Origin: Erysipelotrichaceae bacterium UBA2227
Lineage (GTDB): Bacteria; Bacillota_I; Bacilli_A; Erysipelotrichales; Erysipelotrichaceae
Assembly: GCA_002348095.1 (NCBI GenBank)
Contig: DDYT01000004.1
Coordinates: 674 to 13,371 of the forward strand
Direction of reading: 5' to 3'
DNA length: 12,698 nt
Shown here: positions 6,765 to 12,698 of the stretch, one piece after another
How positions within the stretch are numbered: the stretch's first letter is position 1
Layout: each line of letters begins with the position of its first letter
Translations under genes and position numbers: made by a program
Notes under the pieces: model-generated
Seen by the model: the letters and a program-made list of their open reading frames with translations, nothing else
Told to the model about the DNA's origin: nothing
Database searches by the model: none

Positions 6765-7699
6765 ATGGACTTCCCTTCACTGGCAAACATGCATGTCAGA
6801 CTGCCTTCAATGAAGACGCTTCGTTGGTCATTTGAAACCAAGAACGTATCTCCGGCACGAGCTTGAACACCATTGATCATCCCCGAAGAGGACGTAACTG
6901 TTAAAAACCCCCATGTTTTTAAGGGAATGTCGGCCGATTCAACCACCTCGATTTTATTTACGTCAAAGAAACGACTGCGAATGAGTTCATAAAGGCGGTA
7001 TGAACCAAAATCAGAGCATTGACCCGTGATTTTATGATCTCCGATATCCCCAACGGTAAGGACATTTAACGCATGTCCGATATGCAACTCACGTTTGAGA
7101 TTTGTAGTCGGATCGATGCGGTCATAATCGTAAATCCGATAGGTACAGTCGGTTGCCTGTGAAATTTCATACACCAAAATACCCTTGCCGATGGCATGCA
7201 TCGTACCGGCTTCGATAAAGAAAACATCGTCTGTTGAAACCGGCAGATAGTTCAATAGTTCATTCCATTGATTGTTCTCAATTTTTTCCGTCAGCTCTTC
7301 TTTGGTATGGGCTTTGTGCCCCAACTGGATGCGCGCATGCGGATCAGCTTCAATGATAAGCCACGCCTCACTCAATCCGGAAGGCAATCCGATGATTTCC
7401 GCATATTCATCCGTCGGATGTACCTGAACGCTTAAATCTTCTTTTGCATCGATGATACTGATTCGAAAAGGAAGTTCATTAAACGTTGTCGGATACTGAT
7501 CCGGATTCTGCCTCAACCATTGATCCAAAGATAAATCAACTTCGGGTAAGAAATTGGTCACCTGCTGAGTCGCACAGACACTCCAGATTTCACCGATGGG
7601 TTTATTCGGTGACGATACATTGTACCATCGCTCACTGATGTTTCCGCCCCATATCTTCTCAACAAAATGAGGTTGTACTTTTAACAGTCCGTAATTCAT
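6761..7699 (-). CDS. manA: Mannose-6-phosphate isomerase, class I (short bacterial form)
   Basis: A 312-residue cupin-fold enzyme that interconverts mannose-6-P and fructose-6-P with a bound zinc. It has the family layout VEKIWGG near the start, DLSVQVHPTDEYA (Gln92 and His94 as zinc ligands), SEAWLIIEA (Glu111, the third ligand) and IEAGTMHAIG (His168, the fourth ligand). ISQATDCTYRIYDYDR carries the conserved arginine, Arg188. Length fits the short Bacillota form. Both ends overlap neighbours by 4 nt (ATGA), with the cupin isomerase gene upstream and the HAD gene downstream, so translation is coupled. It connects mannose uptake or mannose-6-P supply with the amino-sugar route at fructose-6-P. 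Confidence 0.95.
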   Translation of the reverse strand: MNYGLLKVQPHFVEKIWGGNISERWYNVSSPNKPIGEIWSVCATQQVTNFLPEVDLSLDQWLRQNPDQYPTTFNELPFRISIIDAKEDLSVQVHPTDEYAEIIGLPSGLSEAWLIIEADPHARIQLGHKAHTKEELTEKIENNQWNELLNYLPVSTDDVFFIEAGTMHAIGKGILVYEISQATDCTYRIYDYDRIDPTTNLKRELHIGHALNVLTVGDIGDHKITGQCSDFGSYRLYELIRSRFFDVNKIEVVESADIPLKTWGFLTVTSSSGMINGVQARAGDTFLVSNDQRSVFIEGSLTCMFASEGKSI

Positions 7700-8445
7700 C
7701 GCAAAAACTCAAACTTCTCCGGATGCGTGATGAAGTGGGCATACAGCGGAATCGGATCGACAGGATTTTCCCATGGAAGGGAATCAACGTCCGTATGCAG
7801 AATTTCGATTACATAGTCTTTATAGGTGGCATTTTCCCGAAAGACCGTTCGCTGACCGTCATACAGGGCAAATAAAGGTGCACCCTGCATTTCTTTCAAA
7901 TAGCCGTAATCATTTCCGGCTCCTTCGATGATCAGATCACCAAAGATGTACGGTTCAGTACCGGTATTGATCGAGAGATGATAGTAGTCGGATGGAACGA
8001 TGAAGAAATCGCCGGGTTTTGTATGGATCATAACGACTTTGACCACATTGCCTTCGAATTTGAACAACTCGAAATATCCTTCACCATGCAAGATTTCATA
8101 CGCTTCGATATGGCGGGCTTTTTTGACTTCATTATACCCATGGATATGTCCATGCGCTTTGATATGTTCCTGATTGATCAATGTATCAAGCAAAACCGTA
8201 TACTCATATTTAATGTTTTGCCCTTTAAAGAAATCACGGTGTTTCTCTCTGTAAATTCCGTTGTACATGTAATACAGCGGCAGATCATCCTCGTATCCTT
8301 GGGCATCAAGAAATAATGATCGCATATCTTTCAGCCGGCGGACAGCCACTTCCTCAATGGTGATATCCGATGGGACATATAGCTGATGGGTTTCCGTATC
8401 AAATACGGAAGGAATGGAACTTCTTTTCGAAAAATCGATTTTCAT
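7696..8445 (-). CDS. Cupin-type glucose-6-phosphate isomerase family protein
   Basis: A 249-residue protein resembling the metal-dependent cupin phosphoglucose isomerase first known from archaea (Pfam GPI), which interconverts glucose-6-P and fructose-6-P. Visible marks: GHIH (His100, His102), then EAYEILHGEG (Glu114), YHLSIN (His156) and GAGNDYG (about 176-181), equal to the known metal ligands and the DAGHDYG stretch of the Pyrococcus enzyme. Two oddities: the gap between the second His and the Glu is 12 residues instead of 7, and the protein is about 60 residues longer than the archaeal type (about 190), mostly at the N-terminus. It starts 9 nt after the NagA-like gene with a GAGGAAAG ribosome site and overlaps manA by 4 nt. 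It might act on another hexose- or hexosamine-phosphate. Family is confident, substrate moderate. Confidence 0.85.
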   Translation of the reverse strand: MKIDFSKRSSIPSVFDTETHQLYVPSDITIEEVAVRRLKDMRSLFLDAQGYEDDLPLYYMYNGIYREKHRDFFKGQNIKYEYTVLLDTLINQEHIKAHGHIHGYNEVKKARHIEAYEILHGEGYFELFKFEGNVVKVVMIHTKPGDFFIVPSDYYHLSINTGTEPYIFGDLIIEGAGNDYGYLKEMQGAPLFALYDGQRTVFRENATYKDYVIEILHTDVDSLPWENPVDPIPLYAHFITHPEKFEFLR

Positions 8446-8454
8446 ATACTTTCC

Positions 8455-9591
8455 TCACTTTCTAACCACTGGATTTCCGTAAACATAACTTTTTAACAGC
8501 TCTAACTCATGATTGATCACCAAAAAATTCGCATACTTGCCTTCTTTGATCGATCCCATTACGTGATCGGCCTTCAAAAATTTCGCAGGATTCATACTGG
8601 CAGCGATCACAGCCTCTTGTAAAGTCACCAAACCGCTTTTTACCAAGATGATCAGGTTTTGAAACAGAGTATGATAACACCCCTGAATATTGCCGTCCTG
8701 ATCGAGGATTTTGTTATCTGAAGTAATCGTCAGTGAGTGATTTTCATCAAAGTGAACGCTTTGTGATGGCAGACCGGACAAGAAGACCGAATCTGAAATC
8801 AGGATACACCGCTGAATCGATTTGATTCGCAAAGCGACTTCCACCATCTCTTTCGACAAGTGGACGAAGTCTGTAATCAGTTCCGCCTGTAAACGGTCAT
8901 CCAGCAATCCTGCACCGATGACACCGACATCCCGCTGATGAAATTTTCCCATGTTGTTGCCCCAGTGGGTCAGACTGTCCGCTTGAACCGTATTTTGAAA
9001 GGCAATGAAATCCTGAGCTGACATCGTGGTATGACCGATAGCCACTCTGACACCCTGCTCTTTCAGAAACCTGATGACCGATTGGGCGTGGGGCAGTTCA
9101 GGTGCAATCATCACATAGCGCAATGTTTGATTGGAATCATTTAAAAGCCGCCGGACATTTTCCAAGGAAAGTTCACGAGCAAGTCCGTAGGGATTTCGAT
9201 ACGATTTGTACTGATCGCATGAGAAATAGGCTTCCAGATTACATCCAAGAAAGACCGCTTCATTGGCGTGCTGACGGTAGTCTCTGATGATGTGATACGA
9301 CTCCGGTTCGATGCTGGGAAGGCAGGCAGTCGTTCCTTCACATGCCAAGTCATTTAGAAACAGACGAAACTCAGGCAAGTCGAAGCCAAGTGCAGGATTG
9401 ATCCGGCCGCGATATCCGTGAAGATGAATATCAATGAGTCCGGGAATGATAATATTATTTGAGTAATCTACATCCGGAACCTCATCAACAGCTTCTTTCG
9501 CCAGGATTTCCTTAATATTAAATCCCTCGGTTTTCAGATAACCATCCAAAAATCCATTTTCTGTAAGGATCCGATCGCACTTAATCAGCAT
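8455..9591 (-). CDS. nagA: N-acetylglucosamine-6-phosphate deacetylase-like amidohydrolase (NagA family, divergent)
   Basis: A 378-residue amidohydrolase with the NagA layout; NagA removes acetate from GlcNAc-6-P to give GlcN-6-P. Retained: PGLIDIHLHG (His56, His58), metal-ligand Glu120 in NLEAYF, AIGHT (His187), THW (His209), TDFVHLS (His244) and the catalytic Asp267 in ISDS. The C-terminal ASMNPAKFL and GSIKEGKYANFLVIN stretches are also typical. Several substrate-contact motifs differ: HLEGPF reads NLEAYF, the following KGAHxP region reads YKSYRNP, THxFNAM reads THWGNNM, TDA reads SDS, and LAGS reads QGCY. It overlaps nanE by 11 nt with no strong ribosome site of its own, so translation is probably coupled. 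Context strongly supports an N-acyl-hexosamine-6-P deacylase; whether the acyl sugar is GlcNAc-6-P is less sure. Confidence 0.88.
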   Translation of the reverse strand: MLIKCDRILTENGFLDGYLKTEGFNIKEILAKEAVDEVPDVDYSNNIIIPGLIDIHLHGYRGRINPALGFDLPEFRLFLNDLACEGTTACLPSIEPESYHIIRDYRQHANEAVFLGCNLEAYFSCDQYKSYRNPYGLARELSLENVRRLLNDSNQTLRYVMIAPELPHAQSVIRFLKEQGVRVAIGHTTMSAQDFIAFQNTVQADSLTHWGNNMGKFHQRDVGVIGAGLLDDRLQAELITDFVHLSKEMVEVALRIKSIQRCILISDSVFLSGLPSQSVHFDENHSLTITSDNKILDQDGNIQGCYHTLFQNLIILVKSGLVTLQEAVIAASMNPAKFLKADHVMGSIKEGKYANFLVINHELELLKSYVYGNPVVRK

Positions 9592-10294
9592 GTTCGGTTA
9601 CGGTCTGATGATACGCATCGATCAGACGTTTCGCGATTTCTTTCGGCCGGGTGATCGCACCGCCTACGACACAACCGTAAGCTCCACCTTCAAAAATCTC
9701 TTTGATATGCTCTTCTTTATAGATACCGCCTTCAGCTATGACAGGAATATCCAGTGTCTTTGCCAGTTCTCTGACGATATCAATGTTTGGTTTGGGAAGA
9801 TGCTTCGATGATTCAGTGTATCCAAACAGTGTCGTTGCGACGGCATCGACGCCGATAGAAGCCGCAAACACACCTTCTTCATATGTCGAGATGTCAGCCA
9901 TAATCACGATATCCGGATATTTTTTGCGTACGGCAGCAATAAAATCTTCCAGTTTTTCCCCGTTTGGTCTTGGATACAGACTGCAGTCGATGGCTACTGC
10001 TTTTACATTGCTGATTGCCATCAGTGCGTCCACTTCCGCCATGGTCGGAGTAACAAACACCGGTGAATCCGGATAGTGATTCTTGAAAATGGCAATCAGC
10101 GGCAGATCGATGGTCTCACTTATTTGTGTCACATCAATGATGCCGTTGGCACGGATGCCGACAGCTCCGGCTTCTTTTGCTGCTTTGGCCATCAGCACCA
10201 TGATGCCTCCTTCCGGTTTGTACAAAGGTTCATGCGGTTGGGCCTGACAGGAGACGATGATACCCGGCTTAAACATTTGTCTGAATCGATTCAT
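9581..10294 (-). CDS. nanE: N-acetylmannosamine-6-phosphate 2-epimerase
   Basis: A 237-residue TIM-barrel enzyme that converts ManNAc-6-P to GlcNAc-6-P. Family marks: VSCQAQPHEPL near the start, VGIRANG (about 45-51), FKNHYPDSPVFVTPT with probable catalytic Lys71, VIMADISTYEEG (about 130-141), VATTLFGYT (about 152-160), VIAEGGI (Glu188) and VVGGAITRP (about 209-217). Length is normal. Start: a TTG at 10298-10300 would lie only 1 nt from the ribosome site, while the ATG at 10292-10294 is 7 nt from AAAGGAG, so I use the ATG. It follows the TPR gene by 16 nt and overlaps the NagA-like gene by 11 nt. With no NanA or NanK gene in the window, ManNAc-6-P may come directly from PTS uptake. Confidence 0.96.
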   Translation of the reverse strand: MNRFRQMFKPGIIVSCQAQPHEPLYKPEGGIMVLMAKAAKEAGAVGIRANGIIDVTQISETIDLPLIAIFKNHYPDSPVFVTPTMAEVDALMAISNVKAVAIDCSLYPRPNGEKLEDFIAAVRKKYPDIVIMADISTYEEGVFAASIGVDAVATTLFGYTESSKHLPKPNIDIVRELAKTLDIPVIAEGGIYKEEHIKEIFEGGAYGCVVGGAITRPKEIAKRLIDAYHQTVTEHAD

Positions 10295-10301
10295 ACTCAA
10301 A

Positions 10302-10308
10302 CTCCTTT
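10302..10308 (-). promoter_or_regulatory. Ribosome binding site that sets the nanE start
   Basis: AAAGGAG on the minus strand, 7 nt before the ATG at 10294. It lies in the 16-nt gap after the TPR gene stop codon. Confidence 0.75.
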
Positions 10309-10310
10309 CT

Positions 10311-11129
10311 TTATTTCAGATGCTGATTTGCACCAACAACTTTCTTTTCAAATTCACTGATCCATTGAGTCTCAAACGGAGGTAAATCCAGTGACTTAAA
10401 TTCATTGATCCATTGTCTGGCTTGATCAAAATTTTTATTGAAAAGTGCAACTTCGATGTTTAGCTTGGTGATTTCAATATCGCCCGAGCCAAAGCTGCGT
10501 TGAATCAGAGAAGCCTTATCAAGATATTCCTTTAATGACTCCTTATTCTTCTTTTTCATTTGAATATATGCATGGTTGATATGAAACAGAAAATTGATTT
10601 GCGGGTCTTTTTCGAGTATTTTCGGATCATTCATAAGCGATCGCATCAGTTTCTCCGCCTTATCTACCTCTCCCATCTGAATGTAGTAATACGCGATGTT
10701 GATCAAGCTGAAAACAGAAGTCTTTGTAGCAGATTTTGAACTTTCATAAATGATTCTCAGCTGATTGATGGCTTGGTCAAACTGACCCAGATAGGAATAT
10801 CCGGTCGCAAGGTTCATCCGGTGAATGTCTTTATAGTGCTTCGGTTTGGTTTTCTCGATGGACTCTCTGACTTTCTCGATATACTGCTCAATTTCTCCGG
10901 ATTGAAGCAAGATCATGTAATCTTTCAGCATCGATTTGATCTTCTGATACTGAACAAACTGAAGCACGAAAATCGCTGTGACAAGCAGGCCCGCTCCGCC
11001 GAAAAGCACGATATTGGCAACTGTCGAATCCCAGTCGAAAAGCCATTTCAGTATCGCTACCGTTAAGCCGATCAGTGATCCTGCCAAAACCCAATTCATC
11101 AGACTCTTGATATTTTTCAAACTGTTCAT
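10311..11129 (-). CDS. Membrane-anchored TPR-like protein of unknown function
   Basis: A 272-residue protein that I cannot assign to a named family. Two hydrophobic segments (about residues 11-30 and 36-60) form a membrane hairpin. A short basic linker follows, then a helical region from about 70 to 265 with TPR-like units, for example LATGYSYLGQFDQAINQLRI (about 107-126) and INIAYYYIQMGEVDKAEKLM (about 143-162). The soluble part is probably cytoplasmic and could serve as a docking surface. No catalytic motif is visible. It starts with GGAGG 5 nt before the ATG and ends 16 nt before nanE, so it is likely the first gene of the nanE-nagA-manA operon. It runs divergently from the M20 dipeptidase with only 47 nt between the two starts. 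Its role in sugar use, if any, is unknown. Confidence 0.8.
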   Translation of the reverse strand: MNSLKNIKSLMNWVLAGSLIGLTVAILKWLFDWDSTVANIVLFGGAGLLVTAIFVLQFVQYQKIKSMLKDYMILLQSGEIEQYIEKVRESIEKTKPKHYKDIHRMNLATGYSYLGQFDQAINQLRIIYESSKSATKTSVFSLINIAYYYIQMGEVDKAEKLMRSLMNDPKILEKDPQINFLFHINHAYIQMKKKNKESLKEYLDKASLIQRSFGSGDIEITKLNIEVALFNKNFDQARQWINEFKSLDLPPFETQWISEFEKKVVGANQHLK

Positions 11130-11148
11130 AGTGACCTCCAGTCAGTTT

Positions 11149-11157
11149 TGATATAAT
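11149..11157 (+). promoter_or_regulatory. Extended -10 promoter of the M20 dipeptidase gene
   Basis: TGATATAAT on the plus strand, a perfect -10 with the TGn extension and no good -35 at 16-18 nt. Transcription should begin near 11164, at the ribosome site, giving a leader of only about 13 nt. No equally clear promoter is visible on the minus strand for the TPR-nanE operon in this 47-nt divergent gap. Confidence 0.6.
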
Positions 11158-11161
11158 GGAT

Positions 11162-11167
11162 AAGAGG
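11162..11167 (+). promoter_or_regulatory. Ribosome binding site that sets the M20 dipeptidase start
   Basis: AAGAGG, 9 nt before the ATG at 11177. The upstream in-frame ATG at 11156 overlaps the -10 box and cannot be translated from this promoter. Confidence 0.65.
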
Positions 11168-11176
11168 TATTACCGT

Positions 11177-12577
11177 ATGACCTATGATAAAGCTTTTTGG
11201 CTGAATCAAGCCTGGCAGTGTAAAGATGAACTGATTCATGAGATCTTAACTTTGATTTCTTTTCGTTCTGTCTTCACTTCGGATATTTGGCAAAAGGAAT
11301 TTCCTTTTGGCAGTGAGAATGCAAAATGTCTTCAATACTTACTTGATAAAGCAAGCTCTGACGGTTTTATCACGCGGAATCACGATAACTACGCCGGAGT
11401 CATTCAATATGGTTCAGCTAAAGATGCATTGGGAATCGTCTGTCATCTGGATGTGGTCGATGCAGAGCCTTCACAATGGAAACATGATCCCTTCACCGGG
11501 ATTGTCAGAGACGGAGTGATTTACGGTCGGGGAAGCAATGATGATAAGGGACCGACCATGGCGGCCTATATGGCAATGAAGATCATTGCACGGCTCAATA
11601 TCCCCTTACGGCGTTCGGTTCATCTGATTCTCGGGTGCAATGAGGAGTCGGGCATGAAGTGCATGGATTATTATCTGAGCCATGAAACACAGGTCCCTGA
11701 CATTGGATTTGTCCCGGATGGCACCTTTCCGGTGAATTTCGGTGAGCATGGCAGCGCAGTCTTTGAAATTTCCGCTCCCAAACCGCGCTATATTCAGGCG
11801 GTTTCCGGTTTCCTGCATAAACATATCATTTCCGGATTTGCTTCGGCTGCAGTAGCCCCTTGGGATTCTGCACTGACCGAAGCATTTCAGCAATATCTTT
11901 GTTACAACGGCTTGGAAGGGAATACTGATCTTCAGGCACAAACGCTTAGAGTTATCGGGAAAAGTGCTCACGGCTCACGGCCGCATGAATCGGTAAATGC
12001 GACCAAGCATCTGATAAACTTCCTTGCCTGTCATTTTCATGATGAACCGATGATGGCCTTGATCAGAAAACTCTTCCGAGAAGATGGTGTTGGGTTGAAC
12101 ATTGCCAAAAGCAGTTATCGGTTTGGACCCTTGAGTATTGCTATCACCGGAGCAATCATCGAGAATAATCTCTTACGTATTTTTTTAGATTGCCGGTATC
12201 CGACCGATATCACGATCGAAGAAATCATGCAGAAATTGAACCGCTCTCTATGTGATTGTGATCCTGCGATTGCTTTGTCCTTGACGGAACATTCGGAAGG
12301 CTTTTTTTGCGATCCTCAGAGTTATCTGCCTCAAACATTGTTAGAAACATATCGCACTTACTATCCAAAGGATCCTTCTTATGGGAAAGTCTCCGCCGGA
12401 GATACCTATGCACGTAAATTTAAGGGCAGATATCTGGGATTTGGTCCGACGACACGCGACCATTTGGCTAATCCGCTGATCGGGCAAGCCCACCAGCCAG
12501 ATGAAGGTATGGATATCGAGACCTTGCTGAAAGCAGTGGCTGTTTATTGTGACGTGATCTGCCGGTTGGCCGGATGA
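11177..12577 (+). CDS. M20 family dipeptidase, PepV-like
   Basis: A 466-residue zinc metallopeptidase of the M20/Sapep-PepV group, cytoplasmic enzymes that cleave dipeptides and some amino-terminal residues. Metal and catalytic motifs: VCHLDVVDA (His90, Asp92), YGRGSNDDKGP (bridging Asp122), GCNEESG (general base Glu156 and ligand Glu157), VPDGTFPV (Asp181), GKSAHGSRPHESVNA in the lid domain, and a late GQAHQPDEGM holding the last histidine ligand. Length matches PepV-type enzymes (about 465). The usual TNEE reads CNEE. I start at ATG 11177 because an earlier ATG at 11156 lies within the TATAAT box, and because the N-terminus then fits the family. The gene diverges from the sugar operon and is probably unrelated in function. 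It ends where the NagB-like gene ends, stop codon against stop codon. Confidence 0.93.
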   Translation: MTYDKAFWLNQAWQCKDELIHEILTLISFRSVFTSDIWQKEFPFGSENAKCLQYLLDKASSDGFITRNHDNYAGVIQYGSAKDALGIVCHLDVVDAEPSQWKHDPFTGIVRDGVIYGRGSNDDKGPTMAAYMAMKIIARLNIPLRRSVHLILGCNEESGMKCMDYYLSHETQVPDIGFVPDGTFPVNFGEHGSAVFEISAPKPRYIQAVSGFLHKHIISGFASAAVAPWDSALTEAFQQYLCYNGLEGNTDLQAQTLRVIGKSAHGSRPHESVNATKHLINFLACHFHDEPMMALIRKLFREDGVGLNIAKSSYRFGPLSIAITGAIIENNLLRIFLDCRYPTDITIEEIMQKLNRSLCDCDPAIALSLTEHSEGFFCDPQSYLPQTLLETYRTYYPKDPSYGKVSAGDTYARKFKGRYLGFGPTTRDHLANPLIGQAHQPDEGMDIETLLKAVAVYCDVICRLAG

Positions 12578-12698
12578 TCAGTCTTCTTCAGTATAGGCAT
12601 CCCTGTCAATGATCAGAGTCAGATCGGGGTGCATGTTCAATAATGATATCGGAAACTGAGTCGTAATTTTTTTGTCTGTCAGAAATCGGCGGATGACT
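12578..12698 (-). CDS. nagB: Glucosamine-6-phosphate deaminase (NagB) family, C-terminal part, cut by window edge
   Basis: An open minus-strand frame of about 40 residues from the window edge to a TGA at 12578-12580. The residues run VIRRFLTDKKITTQFPISLL, then NMHPDLTLIIDRDAYTEED. This resembles the C-terminal end of NagB-type proteins, where a helix, a K-x-x-(T/S)-x-x-x-P-(A/I)-S-x-L motif, an LHP-like turn and a strand ending in D-x-(D/E)-A are typical. NagB turns glucosamine-6-P into fructose-6-P and ammonia, the step that follows NagA. The active-site half lies outside the window, so a NagB-like paralogue or another SIS/6-phosphogluconolactonase-fold member cannot be excluded. Its stop abuts the M20 dipeptidase stop, and no terminator hairpin is visible between them. 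Confidence 0.68.
   Translation of the reverse strand, partial: VIRRFLTDKKITTQFPISLLNMHPDLTLIIDRDAYTEED

Noticed and set aside
10298..10300. TTG as start codon of nanE
   Set aside because: Only 1 nt from the AAAGGAG ribosome site; the ATG at 10294 is spaced normally and fits the family N-terminus.
9590..10360. Plus-strand open frames opposite nanE and the TPR gene
   Set aside because: They lie antisense to well-conserved genes, lack ribosome sites and show no recognisable protein motifs.
11130..11200. A minus-strand promoter for the TPR-nanE operon
   Set aside because: A TTGATT and several TAATAC/TATATC-like hexamers exist, but none pair with 16-18 nt spacing, so no promoter can be called with confidence.

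Overview
The window looks like a chromosomal segment of a low-to-mid GC Bacillota species. The evidence is strong GGAGG-type ribosome binding sites, sigma-A TATAAT boxes (two with a TGn extension), mannose-family PTS genes and a PepV-type dipeptidase. The protein style would suit an Erysipelotrichia-like lineage, but that is an impression and not a demonstrated assignment. Almost everything is on the minus strand. I see no rRNA, tRNA, CRISPR array, insertion sequence or phage gene, and no gene-free stretch longer than about 200 bases.

Layout by position. (1) 1-493, minus: 5' part of a serine beta-lactamase-like hydrolase, cut by the window edge. (2) 608-1739, minus: a two-gene unit, GNAT acetyltransferase then a histidine-phosphatase-fold protein whose RHG motif reads QHT. 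(3) 1878-5762, minus: a mannose-family PTS operon in the order IIB, IIC, IID, a cytoplasmic neutral-ceramidase-family hydrolase, IIA. It has a consensus promoter upstream (5822-5851) and an intrinsic terminator downstream (1813-1844). (4) 5955-11129, minus: a compact operon of a two-TM TPR protein, NanE, a NagA-like deacetylase, a cupin-type glucose-6-phosphate isomerase, ManA-type mannose-6-phosphate isomerase and a Cof-type HAD phosphatase. Its genes overlap or nearly touch. (5) 11177-12577, plus: a divergent PepV-like M20 dipeptidase. (6) 12578-12698, minus: the C-terminus of a NagB-like glucosamine-6-phosphate deaminase, converging on the dipeptidase with abutting stop codons.

How the genes fit together (inference from families). 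The PTS would import and 6-phosphorylate an amino sugar or mannose-type sugar. NanE would turn ManNAc-6-P into GlcNAc-6-P, the NagA-like enzyme would deacetylate it, and NagB would deaminate GlcN-6-P to fructose-6-P. ManA and the cupin isomerase would link fructose-6-P with mannose-6-P and glucose-6-P. No NanA lyase or NanK kinase is present here, which favours direct PTS uptake of ManNAc, GlcNAc or an unusual N-acyl hexosamine over sialic acid cleavage. The two most interesting points are the ceramidase-family amidase inside the PTS operon and the strongly altered active-site motifs of the NagA-like protein. Together they suggest an N-acylated sugar other than plain GlcNAc.
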